DNA from: Mycobacterium sp. E1747
Lineage (GTDB): Bacteria > Actinomycetota > Actinomycetes > Mycobacteriales > Mycobacteriaceae
Length of the DNA stretch: 64,000 nt
NCBI RefSeq assembly: GCF_001667775.1
Contig: NZ_LZJI01000203.1
Span: 62,001-126,000, forward strand
Direction: 5' to 3'
Under the pieces are notes generated by a model. That model saw nothing but the letters and a program-made list of their open reading frames with translations, searched no databases and was not told the origin of the DNA. This document shows positions 44,146 through 53,031 of the stretch, piece by piece. A program made the position numbers and the translations under genes. Every line of letters starts with the position of its first letter. The stretch's first letter is position 1.

Positions 44146-44760
44146 ATGCCGGCGCCCGAGGTGTTGCAACCGTCGCGATCCGGCGATGCTGTGTTCCGGC
44201 GATCGGGGCATGTGCCCGGCGAACCGGGCGTGTGGCTGCTCCTGTTCGGCGACATGCTGGTGTTCGGGACCTTGTTCGGTATCTACCTCAATCGGCGCGC
44301 TGAACATCGAGAGTTGTTCGCCGAATCCCAGAACGCCCTGAACCGCAACTTCGGTGCCATCAACACCCTGGTGCTGCTGACTAGTTCCTTGCTCGTGGCA
44401 TGGGCTCTACGCGCGGTGAGATCGGAGGCATCACGCCCGTTGGCATCCCGTCTGATGCTGGCGGGATTCGCGGTAGGCTGTTGTTTCCTCGTGATCAAAG
44501 GTATTGAATACCACGACAAGATCACCGCCGGTATTACGCCGAACACAAACGACTTTTTCATGTATTACTTCATTCTTACCGGCTTGCACCTGGTCCACGT
44601 CGTGATCGGACTGATCGTGTTATTCGTCTTATCGCGGATCGTGCGGCATGAGTCGCCATCGAGCACGCGCATCGCCATCATCGAAGGCGGCGCGTGCTTT
44701 TGGCACATGGTGGACCTGCTGTGGATCGTCATATTCCCCCTACTCTTCTTGGTCCGGTGA
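44146..44760 (+). CDS. Cytochrome c oxidase subunit III-family protein (NorE-like)
   Basis: 204 aa, five helices. COX3 features: EPGVWLLLFGDMLVFGTLF, the FYYxLTGLHxxHV-type segment (FMYYFILTGLHLVHVVIGL) and the ending EGGACFWHMVDLLWIVIFP. It is short and has no canonical partner subunits near, so NorE-like rather than the aa3 CtaE. AGGAGG upstream of ATG 44146. It overlaps the next gene by GTGA. Confidence 0.85.
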   Translation: MPAPEVLQPSRSGDAVFRRSGHVPGEPGVWLLLFGDMLVFGTLFGIYLNRRAEHRELFAESQNALNRNFGAINTLVLLTSSLLVAWALRAVRSEASRPLASRLMLAGFAVGCCFLVIKGIEYHDKITAGITPNTNDFFMYYFILTGLHLVHVVIGLIVLFVLSRIVRHESPSSTRIAIIEGGACFWHMVDLLWIVIFPLLFLVR

Positions 44761-45038
44761 CCATGCAGACCGTCGTCCGTAGCAATGCCACCGTCGCATG
44801 GCTGATATTGACCGTGCTGACGATCAGTTCGTGGGCGCTGGGTACCCAGCACGCCTTAGGCGGAGCCGGCCACGTGCCCGCAAGCATTGCGATCTTTGTC
44901 GTCGCCGTGTTCAAGGTGCGGCTAGTAGGGCTGTATTTCATGGAGCTTCGGACGGCGCCGCTTCCGCTGCGCGGCCTCTTCGAGGGCTACTGCGTCGTGC
45001 TCTTGGGCGTGTTAATCGGCATGTATGCGATCGGCTGA
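44757..45038 (+). CDS. Prokaryotic COX4-family small membrane protein (NorF-like)
   Basis: 93 aa, three helices (about 10-30, 38-60, 70-92), with VFKVRLVGLYFMELRTAPLP, typical of bacterial subunit IV (COX4_pro) proteins. GTG 44757 overlaps the preceding stop by GTGA; ATG 44763 is an alternative. The pair travels without subunit I or II here. Confidence 0.8.
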   Translation: MTMQTVVRSNATVAWLILTVLTISSWALGTQHALGGAGHVPASIAIFVVAVFKVRLVGLYFMELRTAPLPLRGLFEGYCVVLLGVLIGMYAIG

Positions 45039-45054
45039 TTTGTAGGAGAGATTG

Positions 45055-45240
45055 GTGCCGCGTGCCATCGCGCCCGTCAGCCCTCCTTGGGTGAGCAGTG
45101 AGCACCAAAAGTTGTCGGCGTCAGGCAGTCGCCTCGTGGCGGTGGACGCTGCTTCGATAGCGGGTAGCGTCGAGATGCACTGCGCCGCAGACTGTTACGT
45201 TCGACGTGCGACGCCGGTCGCGCTTTCGCGGCGAGACTGA
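45055..45240 (+). CDS. Doubtful small ORF after the NorF-like gene
   Basis: 61 codons from GTG 45055 (or TTG 45052) with a good AGGAGAG site. The product has no hydrophobic helix and no recognised homology. It could be a real co-transcribed small protein, but codon pattern and composition do not settle it. Confidence 0.25.
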   Translation: MPRAIAPVSPPWVSSEHQKLSASGSRLVAVDAASIAGSVEMHCAADCYVRRATPVALSRRD

Positions 45241-45554
45241 GCCTACCGACACGCCACAGGGAAGAGGTCGGGATCCCGTGAGGCAGAGCAGTCACGGTCC
45301 TGGTGAACTCATCGTGGATTTCGAATTGCTGGTCGATCCATTCATGGGCCTATTGGGCTGGCATGTGAGTGATGCCGCTCGCTCGTCGTGGGGGGTACAG
45401 GCGGGTGCGGGCCCGTAGCCGGTGCGCTCTACTGATCTCACCGGATCACCGGCATTTCGCCTGTCCAGTCTGCTAAATTCGGTTTTCGAGTTGCGCTCTC
45501 GCTTGGGGCGCAGGCTCCGGCCGATAACGTCGTCGGGCAGGAGGTCGGTGCTGG
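45241..45554. other. Intergenic before the first LuxR pair
   Basis: A 46-codon frame from GTG 45279 is open (contains FELLVDPFMGLLGW) but not recognised. Otherwise nothing visible except the AGGAGG site of the LuxR gene. Confidence 0.4.
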
Positions 45555-46631
45555 GTGACCGCGGAGTTGTGGGCGCGCGCCGAACGGATTGCCAATCGCG
45601 AGCGTGACCTCTTCGAGGGTTTCGCCGGTTCGGGCTTGGACGACGATCGCGATACCGCATACGACTGGATCGACGAGATCGACCGGACGATTAGCGGTGG
45701 GCCTGCGCGGGCAGCCGATTTGCTGGCCAGCTTACAGGTCGCCCAAGAAAAACGTTGTGCGCGCCTGCTCCGCGCACAAAGTGCTGTTTGGGCACGCGCA
45801 CGTCGCGAGTTGATGTTGCTACGTGAGATCACATCCGCCGCTGACGTTCTCGACTCTGCTCCGGCAGCGGTCTGCCGTGCGTGCGGGTTCGATCGTGCCC
45901 TGTTGTCGAGTGTGCGCGAATCGACCTGGCTACCTGTCGCGATGTTCGTCGAGACGGACCGTTCCGATCGGCACCATGCGCCGCCGACCGACGTCGTGCG
46001 GGGCCGAATTATTCCACTGACCTCCTCAATGCCAGAGGCTGAGTTGGTTCGTCGGAGGTCTCCCGTGCTGGTCACCGCTGCGCCGGCGGACGTGCCGGTG
46101 GCACAGTTGGTGATCGAGATACCGGCCAGTCATGAGTACGTAGCCGCCCCGCTACTGGTCAACGGTCGCGTCATCGGGTTCGTCCACGCGGACTGCCATA
46201 GCACCCGGCGGCCACTGACCATGTCGGACTGCGACCGCTTGCAGAATTTCGCGGATGGCCTGGGCTTAGTGATGGAGCGAGCGATCGGCATCGAGCAGGT
46301 GCATCTGCAGTACGAGCGCGTGGAACAGGCGCTGTCGGAAGCCCGCGCGGTGATGGAAAAAAGCGCTGATCCGTGGCTGAGTCCGCGGCCGGCGGAACGC
46401 GTGCGCGACAACAACTCGGCGCTTACCGACTGCTTGACGCCACGTGAGCGTGAGGTGATGCGCCTCCTGATCGGTGGTTGCACCAACGTCGAGATCGCTG
46501 CGCAGCTCACGGTCAGTGAGGGGACGGTGAAGTCTCACATGCGGCAGATCCTGAGAAAGCTCGGAGCTGCGAATCGAACCGAGGCCATCGCCAGGTACGT
46601 ATCTGTCGTGCGCGGTCGCGAGGCGTCTTGA
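45555..46631 (+). CDS. LuxR-type regulator, first member of pair A
   Basis: 358 aa. Helical N-terminus (1-90), a GAF-like sensor region (about 95-245) that contains CRACGFDRAL (Cys107, Cys110) and GFVHADCH, a helix rich in Glu and Gln, and a C-terminal LuxR helix-turn-helix (about 290-350; LTPREREVMRLLIGG, TVSEGTVKSHMRQILRKLG). GTG with AGGAGG 10 bp upstream. Overlaps the second regulator by 1 bp. Paralogue of the gene at 53032. Confidence 0.85.
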   Translation: MTAELWARAERIANRERDLFEGFAGSGLDDDRDTAYDWIDEIDRTISGGPARAADLLASLQVAQEKRCARLLRAQSAVWARARRELMLLREITSAADVLDSAPAAVCRACGFDRALLSSVRESTWLPVAMFVETDRSDRHHAPPTDVVRGRIIPLTSSMPEAELVRRRSPVLVTAAPADVPVAQLVIEIPASHEYVAAPLLVNGRVIGFVHADCHSTRRPLTMSDCDRLQNFADGLGLVMERAIGIEQVHLQYERVEQALSEARAVMEKSADPWLSPRPAERVRDNNSALTDCLTPREREVMRLLIGGCTNVEIAAQLTVSEGTVKSHMRQILRKLGAANRTEAIARYVSVVRGREAS

Positions 46632-47821
46632 TGTCACCATCGACGGATCCGCTAAGCGTACGCTCCATCTTCCCGACAGCGACCCACCAACGCGACCGGC
46701 TGCGTAACGAACGCGAATTGGCATTGTGGGCTGAATCATTATGCGCGCAAGTACGTTCCGCACTCGCCGAGCTTTCACCGATTAACACCGAGGCCGCCCA
46801 ACTTGGCGGCGCCACCACGTCTTGGCAGAGCGTGACGTTGCTGGCCGAGGAGTGCCTTAAGGTCTTGACGAGCACTGGCACTACTGGTCCGTCGACTACC
46901 CAGTTGTGGGGACTTGCCCTCGATCTGTATGAGCTCGGCGTCGCGATATGCCAGCGCGACAAGTCTTACCTCGAGCGTCGAATGGCGGACTGTTCGAATG
47001 CATTGCGACGGTTACGAGTAGTGCCCACATCGGTAGGTCTGCAGCGACAAGCCTGCCAAGAACTCGTCGCCGCCTGCGGCTTCAGTCGTGCCGTGATATC
47101 GCGTATCGACGCCGCATACTGGCAACCGTTGGCGTCCTACCAATCCGACAACTCCGCACCTCGACCACACCACTTCCTCGACCGGCGCATTCCCATCGCT
47201 GAATCAACCCCGGAGTTTGAGTCCCGGGCCGGCCGCCGGACGGTTGTCGTACGGGATCCAGCTGTGACCATCGACAGGACCCATCCCACGTCCTATGTCG
47301 TGGCACCTGTGGTTCGAGACGCCGATATCATCGGTTTCCTACACGCCGACCATTGGCCATTCGATCAACCTGCCGACGATGTCGACGGCGAGATCCTGGC
47401 GGCGTTCGCCGACGGGTTCGGCCTGCTGCTGGAGCGAACCAACCTCCTCGAGCGATTACAGCAAGATCGCAACGAGGTTCAGAAGATCTTGGCTGACGCG
47501 GTCGCGTCAACGACTCCCGCGGCGGGAGAACTGATGACGGGGCGCTCTTGGTGGACGGACCTCAACGCAGCTCCCGCGGGGCGGCCCTTGGCTGCGGCGC
47601 CGATCAGCGAGTTGTCCGTGCGTGAACTGGAAGTCTATGGGTTGATGGCGGCGGGAGCTACGAACGGGACGATCGCGGCGCAACTCGTCATCAGCGAAGA
47701 CACCGTGAAGTCGCATGTCAAGCACATCCTGCGCAAGCTGGGCTTGGCCAACAGATCGCAAGTAGTCGCCGCGTCGCTACGGGCGCGCCACAAGGCCACG
47801 CCGGGCGGACAAGCGTCCTGA
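46631..47821 (+). CDS. LuxR-type regulator, second member of pair A
   Basis: 396 aa. Helical N-terminus with LAEECLKVL and LDLYELGVAICQRDKSYLERR, a GAF-like middle part with RRIPIAESTPEF, SYVVAPVV and GFLHADHWP, then a LuxR helix-turn-helix (about 325-385; LSVRELEVYGLMAAGATN, VISEDTVKSHVKHILRKLG). Start overlaps the previous stop (TGATG). Same build as the gene at 54168. The two regulators of a pair may work as a heterodimer; that is inference. Confidence 0.85.
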   Translation: MSPSTDPLSVRSIFPTATHQRDRLRNERELALWAESLCAQVRSALAELSPINTEAAQLGGATTSWQSVTLLAEECLKVLTSTGTTGPSTTQLWGLALDLYELGVAICQRDKSYLERRMADCSNALRRLRVVPTSVGLQRQACQELVAACGFSRAVISRIDAAYWQPLASYQSDNSAPRPHHFLDRRIPIAESTPEFESRAGRRTVVVRDPAVTIDRTHPTSYVVAPVVRDADIIGFLHADHWPFDQPADDVDGEILAAFADGFGLLLERTNLLERLQQDRNEVQKILADAVASTTPAAGELMTGRSWWTDLNAAPAGRPLAAAPISELSVRELEVYGLMAAGATNGTIAAQLVISEDTVKSHVKHILRKLGLANRSQVVAASLRARHKATPGGQAS

Positions 47822-47863
47822 CTGGACCGCAATGCCCGCCAGCGGCGGCACTTGCGCTCGCGG

Positions 47864-49063
47864 CTAGACCTCGGTGATGTATCGATCGATGTAGTCCTTG
47901 AAGGCGGTGTTGATCATGTCCTCGGTCAGACCGTACTGCTCGAGCGAATACTCGAACTTCCCGCCTGCGTGCTGAGGATGATCGAGCTCCCACTTGTGCA
48001 TCGCATCCTTCGCCTCGGGTGTCAGCTCTCGACCGGCGCATCCATAGATGTCTTCGATGACTCCCATCGCGTCGTCGCAGATCCGCGAGTATGAGACATC
48101 GATGAATTGCTCCGCCGGCTCCTTCGCTCGTTGTTCGTCGAACCTGGCCAGTGTCTCGACGAGCATGTTCATCATGTCGCGGCCCAAGCCCGGACGGTCC
48201 ACGGAATGGGCGCTAGCCGACTGATACGAGTCGGCCAGGGCGGCGAGGGAGGGCACCGAGACCTTCGGGTGCCGATGACAGGCGATGATTGTCGCGCCCG
48301 GGTAGGTGTCCAGCACGTTCTTCAACCAACCGAGGTGAAGGGTCGACTTCATCACCCAGGTGCGGCCCTGACCGCCGCCATCCTGCCACTGCAGGTATTG
48401 CAGGAGGCTGCGCTCATATGCGTAGGGGGTTGCGAGTGGACGCGCCCCCAACCAGGCGTAGTAGGACGGGACGTGATTCATGTACGCGGGCAGCATGGAC
48501 TCGAAGGTGAAATCCATCATCCAGCAGTCCTCGTCCACCTCCCACGCGGTGATCGGATGTCCGACAAGGAATTTGGGCGCCGCCTCCTTCAACCCTGCTT
48601 CCACCTGGTCGCATGCCTGAACCCGCTCGTCGGGGGCTCCCGGCTGCCATCCGGGGAACGGCGCCGGATTCAGCATTCTCCACAAATAAAGGCGGTGTGC
48701 GTCCGGTGCGCTGGCGAGCATCCGCTGCAGCTTGCTCGTTCCCGTCCGCGGCATCCCCGTGATGATCAATGGGGGCAGTATCTCTTCGTCGAGAATCTCC
48801 GGATGTAGCTTCTTGTCGTTTTCGAATCGGAGCCGGTTGACCAGAGGCCGAATGAAGTTGGACTCGATGAAGGAATTCGGATCGATGAGCCTCGCTTCTC
48901 GGAGGACGGACTCGAGGAACTTCCCCATCGGCTCGACGAACGACATGTCGTCGCCGTAGTCGTCGAGGCCGGCAACCTTGCAGGCCAAGTCCATTATCTC
49001 CGATACCGATGGGGGCCGATCGACTGTTGCATCAGTTGTGTTCATGCCTGCCGTTCCGTTCAT
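47864..49063 (-). CDS. Sulfotransferase-family protein
   Basis: 399 aa. Sulfotransf_3-type: PAPS 5'-phosphosulfate loop TGMPRTGTSKLQ (about 102-113) and the 3'-phosphate region IIACHRHPKVSVPSL. A WMMDFTFESMLP insert is typical of the mycobacterial stf-like group. It would transfer sulfate from PAPS to a hydroxylated lipid or steroid. Start ATG 49063, or ATG 49045, which has a GGAACGG upstream. Third gene of the minus-strand operon. Confidence 0.85.
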   Translation of the reverse strand: MNGTAGMNTTDATVDRPPSVSEIMDLACKVAGLDDYGDDMSFVEPMGKFLESVLREARLIDPNSFIESNFIRPLVNRLRFENDKKLHPEILDEEILPPLIITGMPRTGTSKLQRMLASAPDAHRLYLWRMLNPAPFPGWQPGAPDERVQACDQVEAGLKEAAPKFLVGHPITAWEVDEDCWMMDFTFESMLPAYMNHVPSYYAWLGARPLATPYAYERSLLQYLQWQDGGGQGRTWVMKSTLHLGWLKNVLDTYPGATIIACHRHPKVSVPSLAALADSYQSASAHSVDRPGLGRDMMNMLVETLARFDEQRAKEPAEQFIDVSYSRICDDAMGVIEDIYGCAGRELTPEAKDAMHKWELDHPQHAGGKFEYSLEQYGLTEDMINTAFKDYIDRYITEV

Positions 49064-49096
49064 GGTTTATCGAATTACGTGTGAGACGTTGGTATC

Positions 49097-50032
49097 TCAG
49101 ACTTGCGAGCTGATCCGTGCGAGTGCGTCGATGTGCACGTCAACCGGCGCTGGTGCACGGAAGTGGGTATCCAGGGTGACGCCGCGGAAGCCACTGATGC
49201 CCTTCAGCGTGGTCATGCGTTCCGCTACGACATCGCACGTCTTCAGCCAGCTCCAATCCTCCGAAGCGGCAGCTCTGTCGAGGAAGGTCATCGTTTCGAC
49301 TCCACCCGCGTCGAGGGGGCGTCCCGCCGCTCGAAGGTCTTGCTGATAAGCCTCGACGAGCTCGACGACCTGCGATCTCGTGAGCAGCCCGTTGTCTGAT
49401 CCGGGAAAGACACCCACGTTGGGCATCCAGCCGTCGCCGAGCGCCGCCGCCCTGCGACGCGCCACCCTGGTGCTGCCGCCCATCCAGATGGGAAGAACCG
49501 GCTGTAGGGGCAGCGGATTCACACCTGCGTGCTTGATCGTGTGATGTTCGGTCTCGATGTGGACCACCGGTTCACTCCACAGCTGACGCAGAACATTGAT
49601 CTGTTCATCGAACCGCTCGCCGCGATTCTCGAAGTTCTCGCCGAGGGCCTCGTACTCGATCTGATTCCACCCAGTGCCGACTCCGATCCTCAGGCGACCA
49701 GCGCAATAGTGGTCGACATTGGCTGCCTGCTTGGCGAAGAGGACGGTCTGCCGCTGCGGCAGAATCACCACGCCAGTGGAGAATCCCAGCCGACTCGTCT
49801 GGCCGGCAAGGAAGCTGAACAGGGTGAGCGGCTCTTGGAACAGGTCGTCCTTGGTATGCCACAGTGTTCGGTCTGGATAACTCGCGGGATCTGCTCCGAC
49901 GACGTGGTCGTATGCGACGAGGTACTTGAATCCAAGATCCTCGGCTGCCTGTGCGTATGCGATGAGCGCACCCACGTCCGTGCCGATCTCGGAATGCGGA
50001 ACGACCGCATTGAGGTAGGGCGAATCGCTCAC
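49097..50032 (-). CDS. LLM-class F420-dependent oxidoreductase
   Basis: 311 aa. Luciferase-like TIM barrel: VVPHSEIGTDVGALIAYAQ, AEDLGFKYLVAYDHVVG, GVVILPQRQTVLFAKQAA, RLRIGVGTGWNQIEYEALG and PIWMGGSTRVARRRAAALG. The mycobacterial TIGR03619-like group uses F420. GTG 50032 chosen to fit the family length; the frame stays open into the preceding gene. Between the DUF1214 and sulfotransferase genes, gaps of 33-34 bp. Confidence 0.85.
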   Translation of the reverse strand: MSDSPYLNAVVPHSEIGTDVGALIAYAQAAEDLGFKYLVAYDHVVGADPASYPDRTLWHTKDDLFQEPLTLFSFLAGQTSRLGFSTGVVILPQRQTVLFAKQAANVDHYCAGRLRIGVGTGWNQIEYEALGENFENRGERFDEQINVLRQLWSEPVVHIETEHHTIKHAGVNPLPLQPVLPIWMGGSTRVARRRAAALGDGWMPNVGVFPGSDNGLLTRSQVVELVEAYQQDLRAAGRPLDAGGVETMTFLDRAAASEDWSWLKTCDVVAERMTTLKGISGFRGVTLDTHFRAPAPVDVHIDALARISSQV

Positions 50033-50066
50033 CGTGGCCCCGTAACTGGTTGCTTCATGTCGCCGT

Positions 50067-51311
50067 TCAGATCTCACAACGGCGGCGCCGGACCGAGTGC
50101 ATGCGCTCGCGCAGTGCTTCTGAGCGCTCCTCGGCAGTAACCCACTTGGTTTCGGCGGGGAGATGTTGTCGAAGTTCGTCGAACGGAACGACACGTAGTT
50201 GAGGAGTGACCATCTCTGCGCGCGGTTTGAACACGCGGCCGACGATCAGACCGGTCTGGTGGCCGGCCGGATCCAGCCAATTCAGCACGCCGGGATCCTT
50301 CTGGGAGATCACGGCACGGAAGGCCCCGTCGTCGTCGATGTGAGCGTGATGACCGTTGATCGTGTTCTGAAAGGTGTGGAAGTCGATGCATTCCCAGTTA
50401 TGCGTCAACAAGTAATACAGCCAGTAATCGCTCTCGGGTTCTGGTACCTCCAAGATCACGGCGTCATCGGGGCCGCAGTCGTATCGGCCTTGTTGAAAGT
50501 AGATGTCGCGCAACGCGATCTGATCTTCCTGACCGCGTTCCTCCTGCCCACCGTGCATGGGCTGAATGTGCATTGCGTTCGGCGCGACGCTGTAGTGCTG
50601 AGCCTCGACCCCCTTCGCCAGATGGCGCACGTTGAGGTTCATGAATTCGAGAATGCGGGTGAGCGCCTTCTGTAGGTCGCCTGTCGTCGTCGGAGGTGGC
50701 GGATAGGTGGCACCAACGCGCTCGATGTAGAACTGGCCGCGCTCCTCGTTCATCCAGTCGTAGAAGAACTCGCGCATCAGGACCCATCCCAGGCCATCAG
50801 CGATCGGCACCCAGTTCCCTGGTTGCGGATCCTTGCTCAGGATCACCTCGAACTCCCCGTTTGGACCGACCTCGAAGTCCGATGTCGACGCAATGGGCGC
50901 ATGTGCATCGAGGTGTATGTGCCGGGCGCCGCCGCAGTGATGCATGTGCTCGACGTCTGACATGGAGCCCGACCAGCTTTCGACGTCGAAGATTCGCGCC
51001 GTCCCACGTCGGCCGAAGACGCGGTACACGTAGTCCCCGTGCACCGTCGTGTACCAATAGCCGCCGTCGGGGTTGGCAAATCCCATCTGCAACCAAAGGG
51101 ACGCTGCGGGAACGAACTTGGGGTAGTGGTAGTTCTCCGTCTCGCCCACCAACGCTCCCCAGGCGAACGCTCGAGTGAGGTAGCGAAGCCCTTCCGCCAA
51201 GTCCAACGGTGAGTTTGCATTCTCGTTCTTGGCAATGACGCCGTTCATCAACTCGCCGAACGAGTCGCCGATCTCATGAGCGAGGGCCGTCGCGAATTCA
51301 TCGTCACTCAT
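50067..51311 (-). CDS. DUF1214-like protein
   Basis: 414 aa from ATG 51311 (GGAG upstream). Two related halves each contain the DUF1214 landmark: FEVILSKDPQPGNWVPI with VLMREFFYDW, and FRAVISQKDPGVLNWLDP with GLIVGRVFKP. No signal peptide. The function is unknown; in mycobacteria these genes stand next to sulfotransferases and lipid or steroid enzymes, as here. First gene of the three-gene operon. Confidence 0.75.
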   Translation of the reverse strand: MSDDEFATALAHEIGDSFGELMNGVIAKNENANSPLDLAEGLRYLTRAFAWGALVGETENYHYPKFVPAASLWLQMGFANPDGGYWYTTVHGDYVYRVFGRRGTARIFDVESWSGSMSDVEHMHHCGGARHIHLDAHAPIASTSDFEVGPNGEFEVILSKDPQPGNWVPIADGLGWVLMREFFYDWMNEERGQFYIERVGATYPPPPTTTGDLQKALTRILEFMNLNVRHLAKGVEAQHYSVAPNAMHIQPMHGGQEERGQEDQIALRDIYFQQGRYDCGPDDAVILEVPEPESDYWLYYLLTHNWECIDFHTFQNTINGHHAHIDDDGAFRAVISQKDPGVLNWLDPAGHQTGLIVGRVFKPRAEMVTPQLRVVPFDELRQHLPAETKWVTAEERSEALRERMHSVRRRRCEI

Positions 51312-51966
51312 TGCTTGTTCTCCTGTTGCGATATCGGTCGCTCTGGCGACTCGATGTCCGAAATGTGCTGGGCACGATCGCCGCACAGTCGTCGCAATTC
51401 GTGCACGGGAGTCCTCCTGGTCGCGCGCGTTTCGGCGATGCGGCCGAAGTGACCGCCCGGGTTGGTCGCGTCACGAGAGTAGAAGGAGTCGGCTTACTAC
51501 CGCCTCTTCCCTGTGGAGCAGTTGCACCTACCGATCGGGTGATACCTGATGCTGGTGGTGCCACCTACCCCCAGCCAGCCGCGACCCACACGCTCCGATA
51601 ATGCGAGCGGTGACCAGAGCGGGAGGCGCTCGCTACCTTGATCATCGTGCTCGCCGTTGTCATGTCGAAGCTGCCGCCGAATGGGCGTTCAAATCTGCAG
51701 CGGCGACGGGAGACGTCCGCAGCTGCTCACCGAACATCTAATCGATCGTCGAGTCTTCGCGCGTTCACCCGAAGGAGAGGGGTGAATGCCTCTCCGGGGT
51801 GAGGCTCGGTGATGCGGCCAGTTCTACCCTCGGCTTCGCAGCTACCGCGACCGTAATCGGCTGCGGCGGCAAGCTGCTGAGGCGTCCGAGCGAGGACGAG
51901 GCCGGGCAATGGCTCAGCCGCGTCGCCTGTCCGCCGAATCTTTCGACCCGAAAGGCGGAGAAATCG
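51312..51966. other. Divergent intergenic region, no gene recognised
   Basis: 655 bp between the minus-strand DUF1214 operon and the plus-strand SDR gene. It must hold both promoters. No clear dyad or coding frame with homology was seen. Confidence 0.5.
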
Positions 51967-52803
51967 ATGACTGTTCAACTCGGTGGGAAAAGCGTGGTCG
52001 TCACGGGGGCATCGGCTGGTATCGGGCGTTCGCTGACGACCGTGCTCGTCGACAAGGGGGCGTCGGTGGTGGGTAACGGCCGACGGCCCGATCCGGGCTA
52101 CGCGCTGGAGAAGGAGATCTCCAAGCGTGGCGGCGGCTTCACCTTCATCCCGGCGGACGTATCCAAGACCGAAGATTGCGAGCGGACTATCTCGGCCGCG
52201 ATCGACAAACACGGACGAGTCGACGCATTGATCAACAATGCCGCGTTGATGCTGCCTTTTCGCAGGGTCGAAGAAATGTCGGACACCGACTGGCGGACCA
52301 TCCTCGACGTCACATTAGACGGAGTGATGAAGATGAGCCGTGCAGTATTGCCTGCTATGCAGGAGCAGCGCGACGGCACGATCATCTCGATCGCCTCGAT
52401 CACTGCAGTACAAGGGGTTGAGCGTGAGGCTGCCTACTCGGTGGCCAAAGCCGGAGTGTTGAGCTTCACCAGGGTCCTTGCAATCGAGAATCTTTCCTAC
52501 GGGATTAGAGCGAACGCGGTCATCATGGGTGGGGTCGCCAGTGAAATGAGCGACACCGCGCTGGTCGAAATGGGCCGAACAGTCCACGGGCCGGACTGGA
52601 CTCCGGACATGGACGAAGTGAGGAGGGCGAACAAAGCTCTCCTGCAAGACCCGGATGCAGTTGCGCGCTCAGTCGTCTTGCTGTGCAGTGACGACGCCCG
52701 CGAGATCACTGGCGCCACTATCGCCATCGATAGAGCGTGGTCAGCCGGCTCGCTGACCTCGGCAATGCTCAACAGTGCAGCGGGCGGGCAGATCGGCAGC
52801 TGA
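51967..52803 (+). CDS. Short-chain dehydrogenase/reductase
   Basis: 278 aa. Cofactor loop TGASAGIGRS, NNAALM, catalytic YSVAK, and a long C-terminal part (DREKxxL-like RRANKALLQDPDAVA). NAD(P)-dependent alcohol/ketone reductase of the FabG-like group. ATG 51967 with GGAG upstream; the frame is open to 51799. Divergent from the DUF1214-LLM-sulfotransferase operon and probably part of the same pathway. Confidence 0.87.
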   Translation: MTVQLGGKSVVVTGASAGIGRSLTTVLVDKGASVVGNGRRPDPGYALEKEISKRGGGFTFIPADVSKTEDCERTISAAIDKHGRVDALINNAALMLPFRRVEEMSDTDWRTILDVTLDGVMKMSRAVLPAMQEQRDGTIISIASITAVQGVEREAAYSVAKAGVLSFTRVLAIENLSYGIRANAVIMGGVASEMSDTALVEMGRTVHGPDWTPDMDEVRRANKALLQDPDAVARSVVLLCSDDAREITGATIAIDRAWSAGSLTSAMLNSAAGGQIGS

Positions 52804-52956
52804 CGTCACCAGTCATCCGAGGCTTGCGTCCGATCCTTGCGTCTCGGTCTAGGGGCGTCACCCGCTCGCCCTGACGAGGGTTCGCCCGGACGACGGATTA
52901 ATGTCAAACCACCATCCCGGCCGAGCCCCGCGACGCCGCGAGACCTAAATGTGAAA

Positions 52957-52973
52957 TATTGTTTGCAACGATA
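52957..52973. promoter_or_regulatory. Dyad upstream of regulator pair B
   Basis: TATTGTT - TGC - AACGATA, one mismatch in 7-bp arms, followed by ACTAAC. Lies about 60 bp before the start of the LuxR gene, in a gap with no coding sequence. Confidence 0.4.
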
Positions 52974-53031
52974 CTAACTCGGTATTGTTGGCAGCTTGAC
53001 GCAGTGATCCCCGCCACATAGCGTCAGATTC

